This document shows positions 51,385 through 60,579 of a stretch of 64,000 nt of DNA, piece after piece. The stretch lies in contig CBDEVP010000001.1 in NCBI GenBank assembly GCA_965243485.1, forward strand, positions 3,658,001-3,722,000, written 5' to 3'. The stretch's first letter is position 1. Each line of letters opens with the position of its first letter. The notes beneath the pieces were generated by a model. The model did not search any database. It was not told the DNA's origin and was given only the letters and a program-made list of their open reading frames with translations. Both the position numbers and the translations under genes were made by a program. Source of the DNA: UBA7330 sp965243485 (GTDB lineage Bacteria; Bacteroidota; Bacteroidia; Cytophagales; Cyclobacteriaceae).

Positions 51385-52494
51385 TTATTGGGTAAACTCC
51401 GGTAATTTTCGTATTTCTCCATCATTCATGGCCGAGTCATGTGCGAGGATACCCACACAGGTGATGTTTGCCGATTCTACCGCATTGGGGTAAGGTGCTC
51501 TTTTTTCAGAAAGCGCTGTGACAAATTCGTGCACCAGGTGGGGATGTGATCCTCCGTGACCTGCTCCCTGAATAAATGACAGGTGCTGATGCTCGTCCGC
51601 ATCATAGACACCTCCTGTCGTAAAAGGGGCTATTTCCTTTGGTAGCAGATGGGCATAATCCGGGATCTTCACCCTTTCAGGTTTTTCTCCCGTATGGATC
51701 ACACTATCCTCATGTTCGATCAGTGTCCATTCAAAGGATTTTTTGGACCCGTAAACGTCAAAGCTTTCGCGATACTGGCGGGCAGTATTGAACAATGACC
51801 GCGTGATTTCTGCTGACAGGTCAGAATCCTTTAGCTTAATGTGGCAGGTTTCAATCGCGAAAGGTGAGTTGTATTTACCGATCAGCTTTTCATCGATCCG
51901 TCCGGAACCGAAGCAGGAAACATATTCTGCTTTAGCTTTCGGTAAAGCCAGGACCGGTCCAACACAGTGTGTAGCGTAGTACATCGGCGGAAGTCCTTCC
52001 CAGTATCCCGGCCAGCCTGCCATTTCCTGCTGGTGAGAGGCTCTGAGAAACTGAATTTTTCCCAGCTCACCTTTTTCATACATTTCTTTCACAAAGAGAA
52101 ATTCCCGGCTGTAGATCACCGTTTCCATCATCATGTAGGTCAGGCCTGTTCTTTTTACGATCTCCACGATTTCTTTGCATTCCTCCACAGTGGTTGCCAT
52201 GGGTACTGTGCATGCCACATGTTTTCCGGCTCTCAGGGCTTTGATACTCTGAATAGCATGATCGGGAATAGGGGTATTGATATGGACCGCATCGACTTCA
52301 GGATCTTTCAGCAATTCATCATAATCCTGGTAACGTTTTTCGATTCCGAAATGGTCCCCGACTTCATCCAGTTTCGATTTTGTTCGCTGACAGATGGCAT
52401 ACATTTCAGCCTGCGGATGTTTCTGGTAGATGGGGATGAATTCGGCACCAAAACCAAGACCGATGATTGCTACTTTAATTTTTGAGGATGGCAT
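51385..52494 (-). CDS. Gfo/Idh/MocA-family oxidoreductase, cytosolic, without the EKP motif
   Basis: A 369-residue Rossmann-fold oxidoreductase-like protein with no export signal (MPSSKIKVAIIGLGFGAEFIPIYQKHP). The usual catalytic-lysine motif EKP is replaced by KHVACTVPMATT (91-102), so the normal lysine is missing; this replacement is seen in a subgroup I cannot assign a substrate to. The C-terminal half (HCVGPVLALPKAKAEYVSCFGSGRIDEKLIGKYNSPFAIETCHIKL...) is typical. The gene lies just upstream of the DUF6807/cytochrome fusion with a 3-base gap, so the two are translated together and probably work in one pathway. Confidence 0.85.
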   Translation of the reverse strand: MPSSKIKVAIIGLGFGAEFIPIYQKHPQAEMYAICQRTKSKLDEVGDHFGIEKRYQDYDELLKDPEVDAVHINTPIPDHAIQSIKALRAGKHVACTVPMATTVEECKEIVEIVKRTGLTYMMMETVIYSREFLFVKEMYEKGELGKIQFLRASHQQEMAGWPGYWEGLPPMYYATHCVGPVLALPKAKAEYVSCFGSGRIDEKLIGKYNSPFAIETCHIKLKDSDLSAEITRSLFNTARQYRESFDVYGSKKSFEWTLIEHEDSVIHTGEKPERVKIPDYAHLLPKEIAPFTTGGVYDADEHQHLSFIQGAGHGGSHPHLVHEFVTALSEKRAPYPNAVESANITCVGILAHDSAMNDGEIRKLPEFTQ

Positions 52495-52600
52495 AGGATG
52501 TTTGAGTTAAGTATCTTAAGCTAATTTGATTATTTTTCAGGGAACAAGATATTAATCTACGATCATAAACCCTAAAGGCATCATTTGAAATTACTTTACA

Positions 52601-53878
52601 ATGAAACTCCAATTTAGAATCTTACTTCCCTCTTTAACCTTACTGGCCTGCATATTATGGTTACCATCCATTTCACAGGAGCTTTACACCACACCTCCGG
52701 AAAGTGTCGGACTTTCTTCTGAAAGGCTACAGCGACTCACCCAAAAATTTGAAGAATATGTGGAAGAGGAGAAAATGGCCGGTAGCGTGATCCTTGTTGC
52801 AAGGAAAGGTCAGGTCGCTTACTTTGAAGCCATTGGTATGTCTGATATCAGGTCTAAGAAATCGATGCAAAAGGATGCCATATTCCGGATAGCTTCACAG
52901 ACCAAGGCGATTATCAGTGTGGGGGTCATGATCCTCCAGGAGCAGGGCAAATTACTCATCAGTGACAGGGTAGGGGATTACATTCCCGAATTTGCAAAAA
53001 CCACGGTGGCAGAGCCTAAAGAAGATGGGACGTATGAAATTGTGCCGGCCAGCAGGCCAATCACCATCCGCGATCTGTTGACACATACAGCCGGAATTAA
53101 TTATGGATACGGGCATGTCTCCGATGCCTGGAGCAAGGCAGGGATCCAGGGCTGGTATTTTGCTGACCGGGACGAAACGATTGCAGAGGTAATACCCAGG
53201 ATGGCCGGCTTACCCAATGTGAATCACCCTGGGGAAAAATGGGTTTACGGCTATAATACCGATATCCTTGGACTTGTCATAGAAAAAGCTTCCGGAAAAC
53301 CTCTGGACAGGTTTATTCAGGAAGAGATCCTTGATCCCCTGGGAATGAAAGACACCCACTTTTTCCTTCCACAGAATAAATCCGATCGGCTAGCTACTGT
53401 CTATAACCCCCGGGAGGGTGAATTGAAACCTGCACCGAAGGCCGGAACGATGGACAGCCAGGGACATTATATCGATGGCCCCCGGAAATGTTTTTCCGGA
53501 GGGGCCGGGCTACTTTCCACCGCGAAGGATTATTATCTGTTTCTTCAGATGCTTGCCAACGGAGGTGAATTGAATGGAAAAAGGATACTTGCACCTTCTA
53601 CTGTCGAACTGATGACGACAGACCATTTGAACGGTATTGAATTTAGAGAGGGGCAGGGATTCGGGTTAGGTTTTGATGTGGTGAAGGATACCGGAGCTTA
53701 TGGTACTTACGGATCCGTTGGTACTTTCGGTTGGGGGGGCGCCTACGGATCAAAATACTGGGTGGATCCCGAAGAAGAACTTGTAGTGGTGTATTTCACA
53801 CAGCTGAGGCCCGGTTCAGTTGTGAACGATCAACTGATGTTGAGATCATTAATCTATCAGGCCATCGTTTTTGACTGA
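52601..53878 (+). CDS. Secreted serine hydrolase, beta-lactamase (class C / esterase) fold
   Basis: A 425-residue exported hydrolase, signal MKLQFRILLPSLTLLACILWLPSISQ. Active-site motif SxxK is Ser99-Gln-Thr-Lys102 (FRIASQTKAIISVG), the second motif Y-x-N is in WVYGYNTDILGLVI, and a glycine-rich strand (GTFGWGGAYGSKYWVDP) takes the place of the KTG motif. Proteins of this type are esterases, D-peptidases or lactamases; substrate is open. Stop lies 42 bases before the acyl-CoA ligase start. Confidence 0.88.
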   Translation: MKLQFRILLPSLTLLACILWLPSISQELYTTPPESVGLSSERLQRLTQKFEEYVEEEKMAGSVILVARKGQVAYFEAIGMSDIRSKKSMQKDAIFRIASQTKAIISVGVMILQEQGKLLISDRVGDYIPEFAKTTVAEPKEDGTYEIVPASRPITIRDLLTHTAGINYGYGHVSDAWSKAGIQGWYFADRDETIAEVIPRMAGLPNVNHPGEKWVYGYNTDILGLVIEKASGKPLDRFIQEEILDPLGMKDTHFFLPQNKSDRLATVYNPREGELKPAPKAGTMDSQGHYIDGPRKCFSGGAGLLSTAKDYYLFLQMLANGGELNGKRILAPSTVELMTTDHLNGIEFREGQGFGLGFDVVKDTGAYGTYGSVGTFGWGGAYGSKYWVDPEEELVVVYFTQLRPGSVVNDQLMLRSLIYQAIVFD

Positions 53879-53919
53879 TCAATCACTATATTTATTTCAT
53901 AAATAAGCATTAAGCAAAA

Positions 53920-55608
53920 ATGGACAAACCCTGGTTTAAGAATTACCCCAAAGGAGTACCTCACGAAATCAATCCCGAGCAATATGATTCGCTGGTGGAC
54001 CTGTTTGAAGTGTCATTTAAGGAATATTCGGATGATGCCGCCTTTGAAAACATGGGGAAGAGCCTCACCTTCAAGGAGATCGATGAACTTTCAGCGGCAT
54101 TTGCGGCATATCTGCAACATGATTGTGGGCTGAAGAAGGATGATAAGATCGCGATCATGATGCCGAATCTGCTGCAGTATCCCATCGCAATGCTCGGCGC
54201 CCTGAGGGCAGGTTTGATCGTGGTGAATACCAATCCGCTTTATACTACCGGCGAGATGCTTCACCAGTTTGAGGACTCTGAGTCAAAAGCCATTGTGATA
54301 CTTGAAAATTTTGCCTCCAATCTGCAGAAGATCCTGGACAAGACCTCTATCAAGCATGTGGTTGTTGCAAGTATTGGTGAAATGATTGGTGGACTAAAAG
54401 GGACCATTGTTGATTTTGTAGTGAGGAAGATCAAAAAGATGGTACCATCATACGATCTTCCTAAGTCGGTCAAATTTAAAGATGCCCTCAAAAAGGGTGC
54501 GGAGAAGAAATTCAATAAACCCAACACCAAGCCAAAAGACATTGCCTTTCTTCAGTATACGGGCGGCACGACCGGTGTTTCCAAAGGTGCCATGCTCACT
54601 CACCGCAATATGGTTGCAAACCTGGAGCAGGCCAATGCCTGGGTTTTGCCGGGTAACCTGAAAGTGAAAGAGGAGGTCTTCATAACCGCGCTACCGCTAT
54701 ATCATATTTTCGCACTGACGGCAAATTTATGTCTTGGGCTTAAGCTTGGTGCAAAGAATGTACTGATCACCAACCCCAGGGATATCGGAGGGTTTCTTAG
54801 CGAAATGAAGAAGCATGATTATTCTCTCATCACTGGTGTAAATACACTGTTTAACAAGATGCTTAATCATCCTAAATTCAAAGAGATCGATCACTCCCAT
54901 TGCAAGGTGGTACTTGCAGGCGGTATGGCCTTGCAACGGTCAGTACTTGAAGAATGGGAAAGAGTGACCGGGTTCAGGATCGCCGAAGCCTATGGATTGA
55001 CTGAGACGTCTCCGGGAGTATGTATAAACCCTTTGGATGGTAATATACAGATCGGGTCTATAGGGTTGCCGATCCCCAGTACAGATGTGAAATTGATTGA
55101 TGAGAAAGGCAAAGAAGTAAAGGCAGGAGAAAAAGGAGAACTGTGCATCAAAGGGCCACAGGTGATGGACGGCTACTGGAACAAGCCTGATGAGACCAAA
55201 CAGGTGATGACTAAAGACGGATATTTCAAATCCGGGGATATAGCCGTGATGCTGGATGGTGGGTTTTTTAAGATCGTGGATCGGAAGAAGGAAATGATCT
55301 TGGTCTCAGGGTTTAATGTTTATCCTAATGAGGTGGAGGATGCCATCGCTATGCACCCTAAAGTCCTGGAAGTTGGTGCTATCGGCGTGCCGGACAAAAA
55401 TTCTACTGAAGTGGTAAAAGTGTTCGTGGTCAAGAAAGATGATTCACTGACAGAGGACGAATTGCATAAACATTGTGATGAAAATCTTACGGGGTATAAA
55501 CAACCCAAGTATATCGAATTTACCGATGAGCTACCCAAGTCGAATATTGGAAAGATCCTCAGAAGGGTACTGAAAGAGGAGGACGCCAAAGTCAACAGTT
55601 ATAACTAG
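53920..55608 (+). CDS. fadD: Long-chain fatty acid-CoA ligase (FadD-like)
   Basis: A 562-residue AMP-forming acyl-CoA synthetase. ATP-binding P-loop motif FLQYTGGTTGVSKGAMLTHRNM, the AEAYGLTETSPGVCINP motif, GELCIKGPQVMDGYWNKPDETKQVMTKDGYFKSGDIA, DRKKEMILVSGFNVYPNEVED and the catalytic-lysine end KSNIGKILRRVLKEE are all present. It activates fatty acids with CoA in the cytosol for beta-oxidation or lipid synthesis. Length and motif order match bacterial FadD. Confidence 0.93.
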   Translation: MDKPWFKNYPKGVPHEINPEQYDSLVDLFEVSFKEYSDDAAFENMGKSLTFKEIDELSAAFAAYLQHDCGLKKDDKIAIMMPNLLQYPIAMLGALRAGLIVVNTNPLYTTGEMLHQFEDSESKAIVILENFASNLQKILDKTSIKHVVVASIGEMIGGLKGTIVDFVVRKIKKMVPSYDLPKSVKFKDALKKGAEKKFNKPNTKPKDIAFLQYTGGTTGVSKGAMLTHRNMVANLEQANAWVLPGNLKVKEEVFITALPLYHIFALTANLCLGLKLGAKNVLITNPRDIGGFLSEMKKHDYSLITGVNTLFNKMLNHPKFKEIDHSHCKVVLAGGMALQRSVLEEWERVTGFRIAEAYGLTETSPGVCINPLDGNIQIGSIGLPIPSTDVKLIDEKGKEVKAGEKGELCIKGPQVMDGYWNKPDETKQVMTKDGYFKSGDIAVMLDGGFFKIVDRKKEMILVSGFNVYPNEVEDAIAMHPKVLEVGAIGVPDKNSTEVVKVFVVKKDDSLTEDELHKHCDENLTGYKQPKYIEFTDELPKSNIGKILRRVLKEEDAKVNSYN

Positions 55609-55760
55609 GTCACGGGCTTGAATGAAAAAGCGAAGTTGAAGTCGGATTAATTTCGGGATCATCATTTCAAATACGAAATTTTTCCTTTTTTTGCGGTGAG
55701 ATCGCTCCTGGTGATTTCCAAACCGTAAACCACCCTTGAATTATACACTAATATTTATTT

Positions 55761-55794
55761 CTGAGAGAAATCAGTATATACGATATTCTCTCAG
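55761..55794 (+). promoter_or_regulatory. Hairpin in the 5' region of the DUF3078 gene
   Basis: CTGAGAGAA (55761-55769) pairs with TTCTCTCAG (55786-55794) around a 16-base loop, ending 17 bases before the ATG at 55812. It could be an operator or a structured 5' leader, and has no T-tract. Confidence 0.4.
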
Positions 55795-55811
55795 GTAGAC
55801 TTCGTTTTGCA

Positions 55812-56753
55812 ATGAAAAAAAAATACAAAATTATTCTTTTTAGCGTGATGCTTTTTAGCGGGTATTTCCTTCGGGCTCAGACCGATACCACAGCTGTTGA
55901 GCAGGATACTTCATACTGGACCGCAGGAGGTATGAATTCAATCTCATTTTCACAGGTTTCCCTCAGGAACTGGTCTGCCGGAGGTCAAAATTCTGTCTCC
56001 ATCAATGGTTATGTTGGTCTTTTTGCGGATCTGGCCAAAGAACGACAGACCTGGGAGAACTCTATCGATCTGGCCTATGGACTGATCAAGCAGGGCGAGG
56101 CGGATTTCACAAAATCAGACGATAAGATAAATGTTGTCACTAAATATGGTTTTCAGATCAATAATGACAATGAGAAATGGTTTTTCAGTGGGCTTCTTGA
56201 TTTTAAAACTCAATTTACCAATGGTTTTGCAGCCAAAGAGCAGGACAGCGTAATCTCCCGGTTCATGGCTCCGGGTTACCTGGTGGTTGGATTGGGGGTT
56301 GATTACAAACCCAGTAAGAAATTGTCCTTTAACTATGTGCCAGTTACCGGGAAGTTCACCTTCGTCATGGATGATGAGCTGGCCGCTGTTGGCGCTTATG
56401 GAGTGGATCCCGGATCGAATAGCAGGGCGGAGTTGGGATCATTTCTCAGGATAAAATATAAAGATGAGATCATTAAGAATGTGAAACTGGACTCGAGACT
56501 GGAATTGTTTACCAACTATGTAGAGAATTTTGGAAACATAGATGTGAACTGGCAAAACGGGTTTGTGTTTAAGGTGAATGGCTGGCTTACCACCAACTTC
56601 TTCACACAGTTGATCTACGATGACGATATCGATATCGAAGTGGACACCAATAATGACGGGACCATCGATGCAGTAGGCCCAAGGATCCAGTTTAAAAGTG
56701 TACTCGGTCTGGGTTTCACCTTTTCCTATGGGGATGAAAGGAAAAAAGATTAA
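55812..56753 (+). CDS. DUF3078 family outer-membrane-associated protein
   Basis: A 313-residue exported protein (signal MKKKYKIILFSVMLFSGYFLRAQ). The opening TSYWTAGGMNSISFSQVSLRNWSAGGQNSVSINGYVGLFADLAKERQTWENSIDLAYGLIKQGEADFTKSDDKINVVTKYGFQ is diagnostic of DUF3078, a Bacteroidota family of beta-barrel-like proteins; the end FKSVLGLGFTFSYGDERKKD also fits. Function is unknown. Its stop directly abuts the stop of the convergent MscS gene. Confidence 0.9.
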   Translation: MKKKYKIILFSVMLFSGYFLRAQTDTTAVEQDTSYWTAGGMNSISFSQVSLRNWSAGGQNSVSINGYVGLFADLAKERQTWENSIDLAYGLIKQGEADFTKSDDKINVVTKYGFQINNDNEKWFFSGLLDFKTQFTNGFAAKEQDSVISRFMAPGYLVVGLGVDYKPSKKLSFNYVPVTGKFTFVMDDELAAVGAYGVDPGSNSRAELGSFLRIKYKDEIIKNVKLDSRLELFTNYVENFGNIDVNWQNGFVFKVNGWLTTNFFTQLIYDDDIDIEVDTNNDGTIDAVGPRIQFKSVLGLGFTFSYGDERKKD

Positions 56754-57656
56754 TCAGCCTTTTGGAACCTCCGGGAAATTAGACTTAAAGTGAAGATCTC
56801 TCTGCGGAAAAGGTATTTCCACACCCTGTTCACCAAATCTTTTGAAGATCTCGAAATATAATTCGGATTTCAGGATCCTCGGCTTATCCGTGTGCGAGGT
56901 TGTCCAGACTGCAAGGATAAAATTGATAGAGCTGTCCCCGAATTCGTCAAACAAAACACTCGGAGGCGGATCATCATTGACATGAGGGTTGTCCTTTGCG
57001 ACCTCAAGCAGAATCTTCTTGATTTTTTCAGGATCTTCCTTATAAGATACTCCCACAGGAATCCGGAACCGGATATTCCGGTCGTTGTGGCTCCAGTTAA
57101 TGACCCGGCTCGAAATGAATTCCGAGTTTGGGACAATGATGGAGATGTTGTCATTGGTCAGGATCATGGTCGCCCGGAAGGAGATATTGATCACATCTCC
57201 CTGCACATCTCCCACCTCGATCCGGTCACCCACCTTGATTGGTTTTTCAAATAAAATGATGACGCCTGAGATGAAATTGTCGGTGATATTTTGCAATCCA
57301 AAGCCAATACCGACACCTAAAGCTCCGGCAAGCAAAGTGAGCGCACTCAGATCAATACCCGCTGTCTGAATGATGATCACACTACCGATGATGATGATGA
57401 TGATCCGGGTAATTGAAGCGATGGAGGCACTTACTCCCTGATCAAGATTTGCTTTGGGAAGGATGGTGTTAAGTAAAAATCTCCTGATCTTCTTCGAGAC
57501 ATAGCCCAGAACAATAAATGCAATAAAGAAATAGAAAATGGTACCCAGACTGATCTGACTTTCCCCCATGTTAAACAAAGGGGTTGTGATCATGTCTCTG
57601 AATGAATCAAAGGCTTCACCTAATTCCTGATAGAACTTTTCCAGAGCTTCTTCCAT
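56754..57656 (-). CDS. Small-conductance mechanosensitive channel, MscS family
   Basis: A 300-residue inner-membrane channel that opens under hypo-osmotic stress. Three membrane segments: about 37-55 (LGTIFYFFIAFIVLGYVSKK), 88-103 (IIIIIGSVIIIQTAGI), and the pore-lining helix LTLLAGALGVGIGFGLQNITDNFISGVIILFEKPIKVGD. The soluble beta domain (DRIEVGDVQGDVINISFRATMILTNDNISIIVPNSEFISSRVINWS) follows. Six to seven consecutive Ile codons are written by a short ATC-type repeat. It follows queA on the same strand. Confidence 0.93.
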   Translation of the reverse strand: MEEALEKFYQELGEAFDSFRDMITTPLFNMGESQISLGTIFYFFIAFIVLGYVSKKIRRFLLNTILPKANLDQGVSASIASITRIIIIIIGSVIIIQTAGIDLSALTLLAGALGVGIGFGLQNITDNFISGVIILFEKPIKVGDRIEVGDVQGDVINISFRATMILTNDNISIIVPNSEFISSRVINWSHNDRNIRFRIPVGVSYKEDPEKIKKILLEVAKDNPHVNDDPPPSVLFDEFGDSSINFILAVWTTSHTDKPRILKSELYFEIFKRFGEQGVEIPFPQRDLHFKSNFPEVPKG

Positions 57657-57682
57657 ATGATTAACAAGTTAACTCAATTTGA

Positions 57683-58873
57683 TCATTTGGGTTTTGGGAT
57701 GAGCAAAGATGAGTCGCCATAGCTTAAAAACCGGTAGTCATTGTCCAGGGCTTCCTGGTAGATCTTCTTCCAATCCTTTCCGACAAAAGCGGCTACCAGC
57801 AGGATCAGGGTGGAGGAAGGTAAATGAAAATTGGTGATAAGGCCCTCACATATCTTAAAATCATAACCCGGGAAAATAAAGATCTCGGTACTTCCCATCA
57901 GTCTGGAAAGTCCTTTTTCATCCATCAGGGATAATATGTTTTTCAGACTTTCTTCCCGGCTGATTTCTTTTTTATTGGAATAGTAGGGCATCATTTTGGT
58001 AATGTGAAATTTCTCATCACCCATTGCCAACTTGACACCAAACCAGTAAAGGCTTTCCAGGGTTCTCATACTTGTGGTACCCACTGGTATGATGGATTTA
58101 TGATTCAAAATGTTTTCTATCAGGGCGCGGGTCACAACTACCTGTTCATTGTGCATGGGATGCTCTTCCACACCTGTTTTCATGGGAAGAAAAGTGCCTG
58201 ATGAAACGTGTAGTGTCAGGTATTCCGTTTTTACTCCTCTGGCCTTCAATTGATTTAATATATTATCTGAGAAATGGAGACCTGCTGTTGGGGCGGCTAC
58301 AGCACCTTCGAATTTGGAATAGACTGTCTGATATCTTGGTTTGTCCTCTTCGGTCATTTCCCGCTTGAGGTAAGGAGGGAGAGGCACTTTACCAATGAGT
58401 TGGAGCATCTCTGAAAAGGTGTGCGTGGGCGGCCATCGAAACATGACCTCCTGATTCTCTTTTCGAATGGCTTCAATAAGTACCCCTTGTTTGATAAATA
58501 AAGTCAAAGATGAGCCTGTTGGCCATTTCTTTGCATTACCAATCATGCATTTCCACTGGCAGACCCCTTTTGCATTCAGTGTTTCTTCATGAAGCGGGGA
58601 AGGATCAACAGGATCCAATAGGAGAATTTCAATGTGAGCCCCTGTATCTTTCTGGAAAACCAACCTGGCCGGAATGACCTTTGTGTCGTTAAAGACCAAA
58701 ACTGAGTCCGCAGGTATGAAGTGGATAATCTCCCTAAATTTATGATGCTTAATTTTACCTTGTTGATAGTGAAGTAACCTGGATGCCGATCTTTCTTTTA
58801 ATGGATACTTTGCAATTTTCCCCTGTGGTAAATTGTATTGATAATCCTTGAGGTCGATATCTTTCCAATTCAT
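57683..58873 (-). CDS. queA: S-adenosylmethionine:tRNA ribosyltransferase-isomerase QueA
   Basis: A 396-residue enzyme that converts 7-aminomethyl-7-deazaguanine in tRNA to epoxyqueuosine. Motifs: YNLPQGKIAKYPLKERSASRLL near the N-terminus, DSVLVFNDTKVIPARLVFQK, RYQTVYSKFEGAVAAPTAGLHFSDNIL and GLITNFHLPSSTLILLVAAFVGKD near the C-terminus. Slightly longer than the E. coli enzyme owing to inserts around 100-120 and 270-330, as in other Bacteroidota. The start lies 7 bases from the divergent menC start. The substrate tRNAs carry G34; tRNA-like copies 2 and 3 also have G34-U35. Confidence 0.93.
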   Translation of the reverse strand: MNWKDIDLKDYQYNLPQGKIAKYPLKERSASRLLHYQQGKIKHHKFREIIHFIPADSVLVFNDTKVIPARLVFQKDTGAHIEILLLDPVDPSPLHEETLNAKGVCQWKCMIGNAKKWPTGSSLTLFIKQGVLIEAIRKENQEVMFRWPPTHTFSEMLQLIGKVPLPPYLKREMTEEDKPRYQTVYSKFEGAVAAPTAGLHFSDNILNQLKARGVKTEYLTLHVSSGTFLPMKTGVEEHPMHNEQVVVTRALIENILNHKSIIPVGTTSMRTLESLYWFGVKLAMGDEKFHITKMMPYYSNKKEISREESLKNILSLMDEKGLSRLMGSTEIFIFPGYDFKICEGLITNFHLPSSTLILLVAAFVGKDWKKIYQEALDNDYRFLSYGDSSLLIPKPK

Positions 58874-58880
58874 ATTGATT

Positions 58881-59948
58881 ATGCTAAAACTCGAATATAA
58901 ACCCTATACACTGGATTTTAAATTTGAAGCGAGGACTTCAAGGGGATTGATGCCCAATCACACCGTTGTGTTTATCAGGCTTTTTGACAGCGATCGTCCG
59001 GAAATTGCGGGATTCGGAGAGGTAGCGCCCTTACCCGGACTGAGTGAGGAAAAGGTCGAGGATGTGATGGAAACCATGAAACTGGTGCAGGAAAGGGCTG
59101 ATGGAAAGGTGGTGCCTTCAAGTATTGGCAGATGTCTGGACCTGGCTGAGAGGCTTTGCCCGGAGAAATACTCCAGCATAATATTTGGTCTGGAGACCGC
59201 CCTGCTGGACCTTTGGAATGAAGGTCAGAGGAAAGTATTTGATGTACCCTTTCTCCAGGGTAAGACGGGGATACCCATTAATGGGCTGATATGGATGGCC
59301 AATAAACAATCCATGCTTGACCAGGCTGAGAGAAAGATCAATGAGCGGTTCGATTGTATCAAGATGAAGGTCGGCGCTCTGGATTTTGAAGATGAAATAG
59401 CGATCATCCAGGAGATCAGAGATCGGTTTGATGGTGTCCTTCGACTGGATGCCAATGGCGCCTTTAAAAACAATGAAGCCCTCAAAAAGCTTAATGCCCT
59501 GGCTCCCTATGACATACATTCCATTGAGCAGCCGATCATCCCAAGACAACTGGAGGCGATGCAGCTGATTTGCAATAAATCACCGGTGCCCATTGCTCTG
59601 GATGAAGAGCTTGTTGGTATCACTGACAGGTCACACAGGGTGGAAGTACTAAGATTCCTAAAGCCTGACTATATCATTCTTAAACCTACCCTACATGGGG
59701 GGCTGGCCTCCTGTATGGAATGGATCCGGATTGCGGATCAGATGCAAATCGGATACTGGATCACCTCGGCGTTGGAAAGCAATGTCGGACTAAATGCCAT
59801 TGCTCAATTTTGCTCTTATGTCGGGGTGGAAGGGTATCAGGGACTTGGGACTGGCGCTCTTTATCAAAACAATATTGGTTCCCCCTTAAAGGTCCTTAAC
59901 GGGTCTCTGTATTATGATCCATTGGCATCCTGGGATGAGATTTTCTAA
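58881..59948 (+). CDS. menC: o-Succinylbenzoate synthase-like enolase-superfamily enzyme
   Basis: A 355-residue enzyme of menaquinone synthesis (dehydration of SHCHC to o-succinylbenzoate). I start at ATG 58881 (MLKLEYKPYTLDFKFEARTSRG); an upstream ATG at 58848 overlaps queA. Enolase-superfamily residues: FDCIKMKVG with the catalytic KxK region, LRLDANGAF (Asp), HSIEQPI (Glu), ALDEEL (Asp) and ILKPTLHGG (Lys), with ITSALESNVGLNAIAQF as in Bacteroidota MenC. N-succinylamino acid racemase or dipeptide epimerase activity cannot be excluded. No other men gene is in the window. Confidence 0.85.
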   Translation: MLKLEYKPYTLDFKFEARTSRGLMPNHTVVFIRLFDSDRPEIAGFGEVAPLPGLSEEKVEDVMETMKLVQERADGKVVPSSIGRCLDLAERLCPEKYSSIIFGLETALLDLWNEGQRKVFDVPFLQGKTGIPINGLIWMANKQSMLDQAERKINERFDCIKMKVGALDFEDEIAIIQEIRDRFDGVLRLDANGAFKNNEALKKLNALAPYDIHSIEQPIIPRQLEAMQLICNKSPVPIALDEELVGITDRSHRVEVLRFLKPDYIILKPTLHGGLASCMEWIRIADQMQIGYWITSALESNVGLNAIAQFCSYVGVEGYQGLGTGALYQNNIGSPLKVLNGSLYYDPLASWDEIF

Positions 59949-59976
59949 ATCCGGCATTTATATTACCTGAACAGCA

Positions 59977-60444
59977 TTAATCTGCGGTAGTTTTTCCAAG
60001 GAGGTTGATTTTTAATGCAAAATGATATGCTGGCTGAAAGGATCTGATGCCCACGCCGGCACTTACCGCAAGTAACTTAAAAGGAGTATAAGTGCCGTGA
60101 AATGACGGTGTGATCACAAAGTTCTGGTTATTCATCACGCCGGTACGTGTTTTTAAATGAAGATCAATCCATTTTAATTTTGTTGGAATGGGATAAGCAA
60201 AAAAGATACCATACAGAGAATTTTCCTGAGTAAGCGGTCTGCCGTATTCCGGAGCCTGCACCTCTACCGATCTTTGTAAAAATCCTCCTACCTGGATCCC
60301 GGAGAGAAATTGATATCCCACGGAGGAACCAAGTTTTGGGCTTATATGCGTTTTTTCCACATAAGTCTCTGCCATTATATTTTGGGCAGAAGAGTGAAGA
60401 AAACCGAAAAATATTAGCGTGATAGTAAGTATAGAATTTTTCAT
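59977..60444 (-). CDS. Small secreted protein, probable outer-membrane barrel fragment or mini-barrel
   Basis: A 155-residue exported protein (signal MKNSILTITLIFFGFLHSSAQ). The mature part alternates polar and hydrophobic residues (SSVGYQFLSGIQVGGFLQRSV, ENSLYGIFFAYPIPTKLKWIDLHLKTRTGV, LLAVSAGVGIRSFQPAYHFALKINL), consistent with beta strands. No known family recognised. It lies downstream of a LuxR-type response regulator with palindromes in between, so it may be a target of that regulator. Confidence 0.6.
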   Translation of the reverse strand: MKNSILTITLIFFGFLHSSAQNIMAETYVEKTHISPKLGSSVGYQFLSGIQVGGFLQRSVEVQAPEYGRPLTQENSLYGIFFAYPIPTKLKWIDLHLKTRTGVMNNQNFVITPSFHGTYTPFKLLAVSAGVGIRSFQPAYHFALKINLLGKTTAD

Positions 60445-60506
60445 CCCTTTTCTGTTTTATTTCTATACAAAACTGAGCCAAGGGATTTAGAGATATAAGC
60501 GTGATG

Positions 60507-60528
60507 TACCCAAATTGCAATTTAGGTA
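60507..60528. promoter_or_regulatory. Near-perfect 22-bp palindrome, possible LuxR-type operator
   Basis: TACCCAAATTG is mirrored by CAATTTAGGTA with one mismatch pair; the centre AAATTGCAATTT is perfect. TACC...GGTA ends recall NarL/FixJ-type recognition heptamers. It lies between the response regulator gene and the small secreted-protein gene. Confidence 0.5.
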
Positions 60529-60558
60529 GATGCTCATAAAAGAACTGTAAGAATCGTC

Positions 60559-60573
60559 TAGGTGTAATACCTA
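60559..60573. promoter_or_regulatory. Second short palindrome near the regulator gene
   Basis: TAGGT (60559-60563) and ACCTA (60569-60573) flank GTAAT. The right arm continues as ACCTAAAT, the inverse of ATTTAGGT in the palindrome at 60507-60528, so both may bind the same protein. It lies just past the regulator's stop side. Confidence 0.4.
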
Positions 60574-60579
60574 AATGGA

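Noticed and set aside
57380..57410. Phase-variable simple repeat in the MscS gene
   Set aside because: The (GAT)n run is a trinucleotide, so slippage would only change the number of Ile residues in a membrane helix without a frameshift.
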